From an uncultured Christensenella sp. (lineage in GTDB: Bacteria > Bacillota > Clostridia > Christensenellales > Borkfalkiaceae), in contig CAJUFY010000003.1 in NCBI GenBank assembly GCA_910586245.1, positions 124,001 through 188,000 of the forward strand: DNA of 64,000 bases. Direction: 5' to 3'. The notes below the pieces were generated by a model. It saw only the letters and a program-made list of their open reading frames with translations. It had not been told where the DNA came from and searched no databases. Position 1 is the first letter of the stretch; each line of letters begins with the position of its first letter. Below are positions 42,479 through 52,010 of the stretch, piece after piece. A program made the translations under genes and the position numbers.

Positions 42479-44821
42479 TTATTCTCCGCACAGCAATGCA
42501 TGCGGAGAAATTTTTTTAATTTTCAAAGACAGCAAACAAGCGATTCCGAAAGCAACGCCAAGGAGTCCCAATCCCGCCATTGCAACAAACCCGATCGGCA
42601 CTCCGAACGTACACTTTACAATACCCAACGGGTTTAAAAACACAGCCGTAAGCGGATTGATGATAACGCAACTTATGATCAGCCCGATCACCGTGGAAAC
42701 GATCATTGCGGGCATAAACGAAAACGCAGTCTGCAAAATAAGCTGTCTTGTCGTAAATCCGAATGATTTTAAAATCCCGTAATCGCGGCGTTTGTTATTG
42801 AGCATCGTGCGCACCAAAAGATACAATACGAAAGCGATAATAATGGCAGACAAAACGAGAACGGCAATTACGATAATCGTCATCAGCGTGACGTAAACGC
42901 TGCTTGCGCCCCGAATCGTTTCGTCGATGTTAATCGTCGCATTCACACTGCCGGAAAATCTTTCGCTGATTTCCGCGTTAAATACGTTGATATCCGTCCC
43001 CTCTTCCAAATTGATATAATAACTTACGTTCGAAAGCTCCCCCAAACGCTCGTAACCCTGCCTCGTTAAAAGACAGTCCCTTCCGAGATTATTCGTAATC
43101 TGCGTAAATCCGCTGATGATATATTTCAATTTTTTACCGTTCGAAGTAATCTCCATTTCGTTTCCGACGGCAAACCCCTTTTCTCTTGCGTATTTGGCGG
43201 CAATCGCAATTTCATTGTCGTATTTGGGGAATCTGCCCTTGAAGACGACGGCTTGATTATTCACTTTTGAAAAATCGTCGCAAAGCGTAGCCATCAGTTC
43301 GGCACCGCCGACGTGAGATACTGTTAACGAATTGTACAGATACACTTTTTCCACACGGCGATCGGAGTTTAAGGCTTGCAACAGCTCCTCTTCGGCTTCC
43401 GCCTGCACGTTGACGCAACTGTCCGCCGTCTCCCCGACGATTAAATTCAGGAACGGCGTCATATCGGCAATAACGTTTTCCGTCATCAGCCCCGAAAAGG
43501 CTACGACGAGCGACAATACGAGCATCGTAATACAAACCGTGACGTTGTGTTTGACGCCCGAAAATGTCGTTTTGAGCGCAAGCGCAAGATTCAACGGCGC
43601 TTTCGTCTTTTCAAGCGGTACGTGATTCCGTTTAAAATTATGCGTTTGAACGCCGGATCTTAAAGCAACGATCGGTTCGATTTTTTTGATCCTGCGGGAA
43701 GCAATCCAAACGGTGAACGCGACGGTACCGCACAAAAGAATGAGCGATAAAAAGAACGGTAACGGCAAAAAACGAATGGCATAAGGAATTCCCGTCTGGG
43801 AAATCATCATTTCGTTCAAAGCGGGAAACAAACAATAAGAAAGCCCTGCTCCCGCAATTGCCGTAAGGAAAGATAGGCTGCAGAATTGCAACAACAGCAC
43901 GCAAATCAGTTGCCCCGAAGTATAACCAACGGCTTTTAACGCGCCGAGATTTTTGATGTCGACCTGAATATAATTAATAATGTTCGACACGATTACGACG
44001 AGCGAGATGAGCAGCACGAGAAACGCCATTGCACTCAGGATGCCGGTGCATATCATCTGCGATATATACCGAGATTGCGAAACGATACTGTAACTGTTGC
44101 TCGCCATTCCGATATTCGGAAAACGCTCTGAAATATCCGCTTTTAGTTCGGCTTCGTAATTGAGCGTATTCGTTCCTTCCGTAAGGCGAACGGAGCAAAG
44201 CGTCGCTTGCGGCGCGAAATTCAATTCCGTCAACCGTTCGTAACAATCTTCCGTAAGAACGATTTCCGTCAACCCGCAATTGTGCGAGCCGAGCATTACG
44301 CTGTTAAAAAAACCGCAAACGTTATACTCTGCCGTATGATTGCCGATTGAAATTTGCATTTCTTCGCCAACGGCGATCTCTTTCGACCGATAGAGCATCG
44401 GCAAATAAATTCCGCTTGAAAGCCCGCCGTCTTCCACAATTTCTATCTTGCCGATGGTACGGTTGAAAGCAGTTTGCCGATCCAGAAAAACGAATTCGTT
44501 ATTGATGTCCCCTCCGTTGTAAGAAAAAACGCCTACCGTGTGCATGCAGCGATCCAAACGGTGTTCGGTCACGAGCGGATCGCCGCCGAGCTTCTGCGTC
44601 ATAAATTCGTAAAATTCGCCGCTGTCTTGATCTGCGACGACCGTAACGTGTTCCGCATTCAGTTTTTCGTGATATCTTTCGAAATTCGCATGGTAATCCA
44701 TAGACAGCATCAGCCAGAGATTCAGCATTAACGCCGCAAGCAAAACAAGTACGACGATCGCAACGGTCTGACCTTTCGATTTCCGAAAATTCGAACGGGC
44801 GATCAAAAATAATTTTCTCAT
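42479..44821 (-). CDS. ABC transporter permease with two FtsX domains
   Basis: 780 aa. TM1 at about 18-42, an extracellular domain, three helices at about 255-375, another at about 405-430, a second extracellular domain, and three C-terminal helices (about 650-770): eight in total, as in MacB/YknZ-like or bacitracin-type exporters. Ends LKIKKISPHALLCGE. It pairs with the ATPase one base upstream. Substrate unknown; the coupled two-component system suggests an envelope-acting peptide or antibiotic. Confidence 0.92.
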   Translation of the reverse strand: MRKLFLIARSNFRKSKGQTVAIVVLVLLAALMLNLWLMLSMDYHANFERYHEKLNAEHVTVVADQDSGEFYEFMTQKLGGDPLVTEHRLDRCMHTVGVFSYNGGDINNEFVFLDRQTAFNRTIGKIEIVEDGGLSSGIYLPMLYRSKEIAVGEEMQISIGNHTAEYNVCGFFNSVMLGSHNCGLTEIVLTEDCYERLTELNFAPQATLCSVRLTEGTNTLNYEAELKADISERFPNIGMASNSYSIVSQSRYISQMICTGILSAMAFLVLLISLVVIVSNIINYIQVDIKNLGALKAVGYTSGQLICVLLLQFCSLSFLTAIAGAGLSYCLFPALNEMMISQTGIPYAIRFLPLPFFLSLILLCGTVAFTVWIASRRIKKIEPIVALRSGVQTHNFKRNHVPLEKTKAPLNLALALKTTFSGVKHNVTVCITMLVLSLVVAFSGLMTENVIADMTPFLNLIVGETADSCVNVQAEAEEELLQALNSDRRVEKVYLYNSLTVSHVGGAELMATLCDDFSKVNNQAVVFKGRFPKYDNEIAIAAKYAREKGFAVGNEMEITSNGKKLKYIISGFTQITNNLGRDCLLTRQGYERLGELSNVSYYINLEEGTDINVFNAEISERFSGSVNATINIDETIRGASSVYVTLMTIIVIAVLVLSAIIIAFVLYLLVRTMLNNKRRDYGILKSFGFTTRQLILQTAFSFMPAMIVSTVIGLIISCVIINPLTAVFLNPLGIVKCTFGVPIGFVAMAGLGLLGVAFGIACLLSLKIKKISPHALLCGE

Positions 44822-44822
44822 T

Positions 44823-45581
44823 TCACCACCCCATTTCCGTTAAAAATGCGGTAAGTTTTTCATGTCTTGCACGATCGCCGTGCACGTATTTCCCTAGATT
44901 GCATTCCCCCATGACAACGCCGTCTTTCAAATACAAAATGCGGTTGCCGCGGCGGGCGGAACGCATATCGTGCGTAACCATTACCACGCTCTGCCCCCGT
45001 TCGTTGAACTGCGTAAGCGTGTTTAAAACGTCCAGTCCCGTTTGAGAATTGAGCGCACCCGTCGGCTCGTCGGCAAACAGTATTTCGGGAGAGTTGATCA
45101 TCGCGCGGATAATTCCGACGCGCTGCGCTTCGCCGCCGGAAATCTGCGTCGGAAATTTTTTCTGCGCGGCTTCGGAAATACCCACCGCCGCGAACAATTC
45201 TTTTGCCCGTGCGACAAGCGTCTTTTTATCCCGATTGACGAGAAGTCCTGCGGCGAGCACGTTGTCCATGACACTCATGCCGTCGATCAAATAAATTTGC
45301 TGAAATACAAATCCGCAATGTTCGCGGCGAAAAACGGCCAACCCGTCCGGCGACAAATCGGAAATCGTTTTGTCCCCGAACGAGATCGTGCCGAGACTGG
45401 GCGTATCCATACCCGACAAAGCATATAACAGCGTAGACTTTCCCGCGCCGCTGGCGCCCATGATGACGGTAAAATCACCTTTATAGAGTTCGAGATCGAC
45501 GTTTTTTAAAACGTGCTGTTGCTGCCCCCCGTTGGAGAACGACTTACATAATTTTTCGGTTTTCAGTAAAATTTCCTGCAT
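44823..45581 (-). CDS. ABC transporter ATPase (MacB/LolD type)
   Basis: 252 aa. Walker A GASGAGKST, Q-loop FVFQQIYLIDGMSV, signature ISGGEAQRV, Walker B ILFADEPTGAL, switch His MVTHD. AAAGGAGG directly upstream. The promoter region holds four 11-bp-pitch repeats, so expression is probably activated by the response regulator encoded upstream. Confidence 0.96.
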   Translation of the reverse strand: MQEILLKTEKLCKSFSNGGQQQHVLKNVDLELYKGDFTVIMGASGAGKSTLLYALSGMDTPSLGTISFGDKTISDLSPDGLAVFRREHCGFVFQQIYLIDGMSVMDNVLAAGLLVNRDKKTLVARAKELFAAVGISEAAQKKFPTQISGGEAQRVGIIRAMINSPEILFADEPTGALNSQTGLDVLNTLTQFNERGQSVVMVTHDMRSARRGNRILYLKDGVVMGECNLGKYVHGDRARHEKLTAFLTEMGW

Positions 45582-45605
45582 GGAAAAGCCTCCTTTTACA
45601 CCGCT

Positions 45606-45662
45606 ATTTTACCGCGCGACTCCTTAAACGTCTTTAAGCGATTCTTAAATGTTTCTTAAATC
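45606..45662 (-). promoter_or_regulatory. Four direct repeats upstream of the ABC genes
   Basis: Minus strand: TTTAAGAAACA, TTTAAGAATCG, CTTAAAGACG, TTTAAGGAGTC, repeating TTTAAG every 10-11 bp, followed by the -10 box TAAAAT at 45606-45611. No -35 box is present where one is expected; the repeats cover it. This is the layout of an OmpR-type activator site. The first repeat overlaps the kinase stop codon. Confidence 0.7.
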
Positions 45663-46921
45663 GTTCCGCTTAAACTCAGCGTCAAGATTACTTTCAGTCC
45701 GCGCGCGCCGTTTTCGACGGTCAACCCGCCCTGCATTTCCCGCATAAAATAATCGGAAATGTAAAGTCCCAACCCAGCGCCTTCGGTGTTTGCGGAATTG
45801 CTGCCGCGTTTAAATTTTTCCTTTAAAACGGGAAGTTCCTCGTCCCGCACTCCGCCGCCGCAATCCTCGATCGTAATATTTAACTTACGACCCGCTTTAT
45901 CGGCGCCGACGAAAATTTCCGTTTTCGAGTATTTATACGAATTGGAAAAAATATTATCGAACACTTGCTGCAAACGCAAAGCGTCGGCATAAAGCAGACA
46001 TTCGGGAAGATCGGGAACGTTCGCGCGGTGCAGATAATCCGCGTTTTCGAGCATCGTTTTAACGCTGACGCTTTCTACGTTCACGGGATTCACGGCGAGC
46101 TGCTGCAATTCTTCGAGCGTTGCCGTAAACAAATTGGTAATCAGCGCGTTGATCTGATCTGCCTTCCCGATGATTTGCCTGTAATTCGCGCGGTTCTTTT
46201 CATCCGCAGAAACGGCAAGTCCCACTTCCGAAACCGCCTTGATGCTTGCAATCGGCGTTTTAATATCGTGGGAAAGTTTTGCCACCAGTTCTTTTTTGCT
46301 TTGCTGGGCTTGCGCTTCGGCAATGCGGGCTTTTTTGAGTTCCGAACGCATAAGATCGAAGCTTTCGGTAAACGCGCCGAAAAGGTTGTGCCTGTCCATT
46401 TCAAGCGGAATATCGAGATTGCCACCCGCAACGCGGCAGGCAAAACTTTTCAGCTTTCGGAAAGGCTTTACGACTGAAAAGTGCAGATAAGCGGCATAGC
46501 CGACGCAGATCGCGCACTGAACGGCGATTGCGGTCGATACGATTGCAATCACCGTCCGCTTTTGAACCCGCAACGCCCCCGCATCCCCGTTGTACACGAT
46601 CACCTTTCCCACGCGCGTCCCGCTCTGCTCAACGTCGAGAACGGTATCTTTATGCCTGATCGCGGCGTTCACGCTTTCCGAAAGACCATCTCTCGTTTTA
46701 TACAGAACGTTGCCTTCGAGGTCCAAAACCACGTAATCGAGCGAAGTCGAATTTTGATGCGATTCGAGCGAATCGAAATCCTGCGCGACCGATTGCAAAA
46801 CTTCGTTGACCGCAACCGCATCCTGATGACCGCCGGAAGCGGTATTCGCAAAGACTGCGAGCGCAATGATTTCGGCTGCAAACGTAAGAAGCAACCCGAT
46901 GACAAAAAAGCTCTTTCTCAT
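45656..46921 (-). CDS. Sensor histidine kinase
   Basis: 421 aa. TM1 about 5-27, extracellular sensor domain about 28-120, TM2 about 125-150, HAMP, phospho-acceptor His218 in KLSHDIKTPIASI, then HATPase motifs (NIFSNSYKYS, EDCGGGVRDEELP, GAGLGLYISDYF). The large outside loop differs from BceS-type kinases that sense through their transporter. Overlaps the regulator gene by four bases (ATGA). Confidence 0.94.
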   Translation of the reverse strand: MRKSFFVIGLLLTFAAEIIALAVFANTASGGHQDAVAVNEVLQSVAQDFDSLESHQNSTSLDYVVLDLEGNVLYKTRDGLSESVNAAIRHKDTVLDVEQSGTRVGKVIVYNGDAGALRVQKRTVIAIVSTAIAVQCAICVGYAAYLHFSVVKPFRKLKSFACRVAGGNLDIPLEMDRHNLFGAFTESFDLMRSELKKARIAEAQAQQSKKELVAKLSHDIKTPIASIKAVSEVGLAVSADEKNRANYRQIIGKADQINALITNLFTATLEELQQLAVNPVNVESVSVKTMLENADYLHRANVPDLPECLLYADALRLQQVFDNIFSNSYKYSKTEIFVGADKAGRKLNITIEDCGGGVRDEELPVLKEKFKRGSNSANTEGAGLGLYISDYFMREMQGGLTVENGARGLKVILTLSLSGTI

Positions 46922-47598
46922 TTGCCGTCCCCCGTAAATTTATAGCCTTGACCCCAAACGGTCACGATATATTTCGGGTCGTTCGGATTCCGTTCGACGG
47001 CTTCCCTGATTTTGCGGATATGAACGTTCAGCGTTCCGTCACCCGTAAACTTATCCGCCCATACTTTTTCGAAGAGTTCCCGTTTGGAAACGACGCTGCC
47101 CCTGTTTTCGAGCAGATAAGCCAATAATCTGAATTCCAGCGCGGTCAGTTTTACTTCCCTGCCGTTCGCTTGCACCAGTTTGGATTTCAAATTTACGGTC
47201 AGATATCCGTCCGAATAGAGTCCGTCTGCAGCTTTGCCGTAACGCTTTAACACGGCTTTTACTTTTGCAAGCAATACGCCGAGGGAGTAAGGCTTCTGAA
47301 CGTAATCGTCGCCTCCGATGTTGAGCGCCACGATCTTATCGTCGTCGCTCGTACGGGCGGAAATAAACAGAATCGGGATATCGGTCGATTGCCGCAATTC
47401 TTTGCACAGTTCGAATCCGCTGCCTTCGCCCAGATTGATGTCGAGCAGGATCAATTCTGCAGAATGCGCTTCAAAGAATTCACGACAACTTTCCGCACGG
47501 TAAACTGCCGCCGCGCTCACCCCGAACAGATTAAAATATTCCGCCGTACTGTCCGCCAGTATTTTTTCATCGTCAACAATCAGACAGTTGTATTTCAT
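46918..47598 (-). CDS. OmpR/PhoB-family response regulator
   Basis: 226 aa. Receiver domain with phospho-acceptor Asp53 in LILLDINLGEG and Lys in VQKPYSLG; winged-helix DNA-binding domain (about 130-226, LTALEFRLLAYLLENRGSVVSKRELFEKVW). The OmpR fold normally binds tandem 10-11-bp repeats, matching those seen before this gene and before the ABC genes. Confidence 0.95.
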   Translation of the reverse strand: MKYNCLIVDDEKILADSTAEYFNLFGVSAAAVYRAESCREFFEAHSAELILLDINLGEGSGFELCKELRQSTDIPILFISARTSDDDKIVALNIGGDDYVQKPYSLGVLLAKVKAVLKRYGKAADGLYSDGYLTVNLKSKLVQANGREVKLTALEFRLLAYLLENRGSVVSKRELFEKVWADKFTGDGTLNVHIRKIREAVERNPNDPKYIVTVWGQGYKFTGDGK

Positions 47599-47615
47599 AT
47601 CGTACCCCCGTAAAA

Positions 47616-47665
47616 ATTATAGCACATTTCCGATCGGAAAATCATTAAAAATTCCTTAAATCCGA
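47616..47665 (-). promoter_or_regulatory. Promoter and repeat pair upstream of the response regulator
   Basis: -10 box TATAAT (minus strand, 47616-47621) with no good -35; a 12-bp palindrome TTCCGATCGGAA (47628-47639); and TTTAAGGAATT-TTTAATGATTT, two copies at 11-bp pitch (about 47640-47662), the same motif as at 45606-45662. Suggests autoregulation. Confidence 0.6.
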
Positions 47666-47690
47666 CGTATTTTCTTGTTCCGTTTTTGGT

Positions 47691-47719
47691 TTGACATCTT
47701 CCAAATTCAATGATATAAT
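47691..47719 (+). promoter_or_regulatory. Consensus promoter of the M60 protease gene
   Basis: TTGACA, 17 bp, TATAAT, both hexamers perfect; AAAGGAG precedes the ATG at 47777. Diverges from the response-regulator promoter. Confidence 0.85.
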
Positions 47720-47776
47720 ATACCACAGTGTTTTTTCGACTATAATCCATTTCTATCTGTAAAAGGAGATTTTCGT

Positions 47777-50700
47777 ATGGCTGAAAAAGAAACCAAACCA
47801 AAAGCAAAGGCGAAAGAGCCGGAAACGGCAAAAACCGCGCCGAAAGCAACGAAACCCGCTACGAGCACAAGCGCCAAAAAAACGCAAGAGAAACCGACGG
47901 CGAATAAAACGCCGAAAAAAACGGAAACGAAACCTGCGGCAAAAGCGGAAACGGATAAGCCCAAAGCGGCGTCCGACGCGGGCACAACAGCGAAAAAGGC
48001 TCCGACGGCTGTAAAAGCAAAGAACGCCGCATCGGATCAATCCGAAAAAAAGCCGACGGCGAAAACGACAAGTCCTGCGGCGCCTGCAAAACCGAAAAAA
48101 GCGGTTGCACAGAATGTTGCCCCCGCCGAAGAAAAATCCGTGCCCGCCAAGCAAACGGGAAACAAAGAAAAAACGGCGGGCGGCGGATTTGTCGCAGCGC
48201 TTACGAAAAACAAAATGCGCACGATTCTGCTTTCGGCAGTTGCTTTTCTGCTCATCGTCGCATTGATCGTCGGGATCGCAGTAGGCGCCAAATCGTGCGG
48301 AAAAGACGATCCGTTTTCCCCGCCGAACAAGCCGACTTCCGTTCTGCAACCGACGGCCGATCCCGTGCAAGGCGACAAGCCGACGCACGCGCTCGGTTCG
48401 AACAACAAACCTTTGATTTCGCCCGTTGAAGAAGTCGAAGGCGATTGCTACGAAAATCAATATTCCACGACCACGGCAGTCGGTTTTTCGGGCGTCGTAA
48501 CGGCAAACACGGAAAGAATCCGTCCCGTAGACGAACTGAAAGACGAAGGGCTGCCCTCCGGTTATCCCAAATTCGGCTACACTTTACAAAACGTGATCGG
48601 CAGCGATCCCGAAAAGGTCGCGGCAAGAAACGCGTTGATCAGCGAAGCGAATTACATGTGTGCAACCGGAACCCGCAATGCAGGCAGCGGCGGCGGTTAC
48701 ACCTGGATGGATCAAAACGGTTTTCTTTACAGCGGTACGACCGCCGAGCCCGTCGAAACGCTCGATTCCGAAGGCCGTCACAGACAGCTCTACAAACATA
48801 CCGCTGCGGTTGGCATGTACTTCGGCGACGTTGCGGACGACGAACCGGGAATCGTGAAATCCGTTACGATCCGTCCCCGCAGTTACAACAGCTATTCCGT
48901 CACGGGCGTTTACGCACCTGCCGGCGAAGTCATCAAAATCGAAATCAGCGAAGCGGATATGAACGCCACGGGCGGCATCACCATTCATATCGGTCAGGCT
49001 CTGTATAACGGTCAGGCAAACAACATCTGGGCGGAAAAAGGACAGATGCAACGTTTCCCCGTCATTCTGAACACCATGACGGTGAATAAAAACACCGCAA
49101 CGCTGAAAAACGGCGTTTATACGGCGTACGTCGGATCGTTCGTCGGCGGTCCCCTCTATATCCGAAACACCTCCGCTTCGTTTACGGCGACGATTTCGGG
49201 CGGCGTTGCCTATTCGCACTTTATTTTGGGTTACACCACGAAAGAAGAGTTCGAAGAAAACAAACAGTCTTCCGCGCCTTATTTCGATTTGGAAGTGTGG
49301 AACTACGGCGTTCTGCATTCCGGCCCCAAATCGCAGGCGCAAAACTTTACATACGAAGACCTTTATAAAGCCGCCGTATTATGGGAAAAAGTTTCCAGCG
49401 TAACGACGACGGGCAGCAGCCAGGGAATCGTGTTCCTGTACGAGCCTTTCGTCGCGGCAGGCGCGGCGGTTGCTTTCCCGGGCAGAAGCTCCGTAAACTG
49501 CCCCACCGGCTGGATGGCAAACTCTCTCAACTACAATACGATCGTAAGTTCCGGCGGCTGGGGTAACTTCCACGAATACCACCATAACTTCCAGGGCTAC
49601 GGCGTAGGCAACGGCGGCGAAGTCACCAACAACGGAATGACGCTCGTTTCCTATGCGCTTTTTACCAAAATTTCTTCGAAACGAGGAATTTCGAATTTCG
49701 GCGCGGAAGGGCTGGGCGGCTGGAACAATTATACGAGCGCTACGCTGGCGTTAGAAGAAACGTTAAAGATTGCAAGAAACGAAAACCCTTCCAACGGAAA
49801 GCAAGGGCTGGCGCTGTACGCAACGCTCTTGCATAATTTCGGCGCGAACAATTATATTCAGGCGAAAGTACAGCAACAAAGCCACGGTTACGGTCAAACT
49901 TATACCGGTTATTTAAAAGCATGGCAGGATATTACGCATAACGACATGACGTATTTCTTTAAAGACGTCCTGCAAGGCATCGATAAAAAAGTGGCGGCGG
50001 AACATCGCAACCCCGATTACCCGACCTTCGTGCCCGTCTCCTCCGTATATCAGACGGGAAGAAGTTATACGTACGACGGCGAAAAGCGTTACTTCAACAC
50101 CATGCAGCCGTACGTCATTCCTTACGGAAAAGAGTTTAACATCGATCTGGGGAAATATACAGCGCCGAACGGACAGTATCAAAGCGGAAGTATCGTGATT
50201 CCGGAAGGCTTCGATTACAAAATCAAAAGCATTACCAAACCTGCGCACGGAACGCTTGAAATTGTAGACGCTTATAATTTCAAATTCAAGCCCGACACGA
50301 ATCTTCGTTCCGGACAGATCATCGTAACGCTTGAAATTACCAAAAAAGACAAGGCGTTTCAGGTCGATAACGTAGATCTGGTACTTGAATTCGAACAATC
50401 GCACGAAACCAACAAGATGGTTCTTACCAGAAACACCTACGCATACACTGCGGAAACCATGTATAGCGATGCGCAAACCGCATACGAAAACGGTTACAAA
50501 GGGTTTGAAACGCACAGCGAATCCGACCACGGCAACCCTACGCAGAACTGCAATACCGATATCTGGTATTACCCGAACACGCAGGAAAACCACGAAAAAT
50601 ACCCCAACGCGCCCGACTGGTATTTCGTCCCCGAAAACACCGTTGTGGAACTGAGCGGAAAACTGTATTTCGACGAAGCGGGAAAATACCGCATATACTT

Positions 50701-51991
50701 GCGCGGCAGAATGAATTGCGCGATGTACTATTCCACCGACGGCGGAAAAACTTATTCGCTCGGCGCAACGATCAAAGATGCTTCCGTTCCCTCGAACAGC
50801 GCGGCATTCCGTCCTTCGGACAGCAGAACGTACGTAGATTTACAACTGGCAGAACATTCCTGGGTACACTTTAAATCCGTGTTGATCGTTCAACCCACCC
50901 CCGTCATAAGCTACATCGGGCTTGGGACTTCGAAGTGGACGGAACCGATGTTTACCATCGTAACGAAACATTACGATATCGATAATAACGAAGTTCCGAG
51001 CGAACAAGACGAAAACTATCACCACAGCGTAACGCATTATTACGATTATCAGGGCAACGAAGTCACCGAAGAAGAGGCAAACAGAGCGGAACTCATTCCG
51101 CCCACCTCCGCCTCTTACGTAAACGCGTACAGAAGCGATTACGAATTCCCTTCGAACAGCGGATTCGAAACGGATTACTTCTACACGAGAAAATACAGTT
51201 ACACCTACAGTACAAAATACGACGACTTGCAACAAAGCATCGTTGGCGATCCGCAGTGTCCGCCCAACTATCCGATTGAAAATCTGTTCGACAATGATTT
51301 AAACACGGCTTGTTCTTCGCCCGCAATCGTTTCACCCCAAAACCCTTGGGAATTGACGGTGGACCTCGGGAAAACGATTAAAGCAAACAGATTCGTGCTT
51401 ACGGGAAGACTGAACAACGGCGCAGCCAACCAAAACCAGACACCGAACTCCATTACGCTTTATTTGGGTGAAACCGCCGAAACCTTGCGCGAAATCATAT
51501 CATTTGACAACGGAACGGTTAACGGAATCACGCTGCAATTTAATTTTGAGGACACGTCTTTCAGATATTACAGACTGGTAGTAAGAAAAACCGTTCAGGG
51601 ACGATTTGCCGCCATCGGAAATATCGAATTCAGCAATAATATTCCCAACGGAATACAGTTTTCTCCCGACGAAGAAGCGTTCGCTTTTACGGGCAATTGG
51701 CAAAGCGTGCAAGCGCATTCGACGTTCGGCCACGTTTACAAAGGAAGTTCGGGCTCCAAGCTCTTATTTAACTTTAACGGCAAACGGCTTGCGCTCCTTT
51801 CCTCCAAAGCATACGGACGGAACTTCGACGTTTACATTGACGGAAAGAAGATGAATTCGATTGAACTGAAAACAGATTCCCACGAATACGGCGCATCCTA
51901 TATTTCGGATTTGCTTGACGAAACAACGCATAGCGTTGAAATCAGATGTACGGGCGAAGCGAATATCGATTCGATCGTAATCTTCGAATAA
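47777..51991 (+). CDS. Large membrane-anchored M60-family metalloprotease with carbohydrate-binding domains
   Basis: 1404 aa. Residues 1-146 are a Lys/Ala/Thr/Pro low-complexity, highly basic segment with no signal peptide; a single helix follows at about 150-172, so the N-terminus stays inside and the rest is outside. The extracellular part has an M60/enhancin-like peptidase (about 430-770) with H599-E600-x2-H603 and the gluzincin Glu615, a beta-sandwich/cadherin-like stretch (about 780-870), a PA14-like domain (about 940-1040), an F5/8 type C discoidin domain (about 1150-1290) and a last beta-sandwich (about 1295-1404). M60 proteins of gut bacteria cut mucin glycoproteins; this is the likely role here. 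Confidence 0.9.
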   Translation: MAEKETKPKAKAKEPETAKTAPKATKPATSTSAKKTQEKPTANKTPKKTETKPAAKAETDKPKAASDAGTTAKKAPTAVKAKNAASDQSEKKPTAKTTSPAAPAKPKKAVAQNVAPAEEKSVPAKQTGNKEKTAGGGFVAALTKNKMRTILLSAVAFLLIVALIVGIAVGAKSCGKDDPFSPPNKPTSVLQPTADPVQGDKPTHALGSNNKPLISPVEEVEGDCYENQYSTTTAVGFSGVVTANTERIRPVDELKDEGLPSGYPKFGYTLQNVIGSDPEKVAARNALISEANYMCATGTRNAGSGGGYTWMDQNGFLYSGTTAEPVETLDSEGRHRQLYKHTAAVGMYFGDVADDEPGIVKSVTIRPRSYNSYSVTGVYAPAGEVIKIEISEADMNATGGITIHIGQALYNGQANNIWAEKGQMQRFPVILNTMTVNKNTATLKNGVYTAYVGSFVGGPLYIRNTSASFTATISGGVAYSHFILGYTTKEEFEENKQSSAPYFDLEVWNYGVLHSGPKSQAQNFTYEDLYKAAVLWEKVSSVTTTGSSQGIVFLYEPFVAAGAAVAFPGRSSVNCPTGWMANSLNYNTIVSSGGWGNFHEYHHNFQGYGVGNGGEVTNNGMTLVSYALFTKISSKRGISNFGAEGLGGWNNYTSATLALEETLKIARNENPSNGKQGLALYATLLHNFGANNYIQAKVQQQSHGYGQTYTGYLKAWQDITHNDMTYFFKDVLQGIDKKVAAEHRNPDYPTFVPVSSVYQTGRSYTYDGEKRYFNTMQPYVIPYGKEFNIDLGKYTAPNGQYQSGSIVIPEGFDYKIKSITKPAHGTLEIVDAYNFKFKPDTNLRSGQIIVTLEITKKDKAFQVDNVDLVLEFEQSHETNKMVLTRNTYAYTAETMYSDAQTAYENGYKGFETHSESDHGNPTQNCNTDIWYYPNTQENHEKYPNAPDWYFVPENTVVELSGKLYFDEAGKYRIYLRGRMNCAMYYSTDGGKTYSLGATIKDASVPSNSAAFRPSDSRTYVDLQLAEHSWVHFKSVLIVQPTPVISYIGLGTSKWTEPMFTIVTKHYDIDNNEVPSEQDENYHHSVTHYYDYQGNEVTEEEANRAELIPPTSASYVNAYRSDYEFPSNSGFETDYFYTRKYSYTYSTKYDDLQQSIVGDPQCPPNYPIENLFDNDLNTACSSPAIVSPQNPWELTVDLGKTIKANRFVLTGRLNNGAANQNQTPNSITLYLGETAETLREIISFDNGTVNGITLQFNFEDTSFRYYRLVVRKTVQGRFAAIGNIEFSNNIPNGIQFSPDEEAFAFTGNWQSVQAHSTFGHVYKGSSGSKLLFNFNGKRLALLSSKAYGRNFDVYIDGKKMNSIELKTDSHEYGASYISDLLDETTHSVEIRCTGEANIDSIVIFE

Positions 51992-52010
51992 AAACGGACG
52001 AGGTAAAAAG

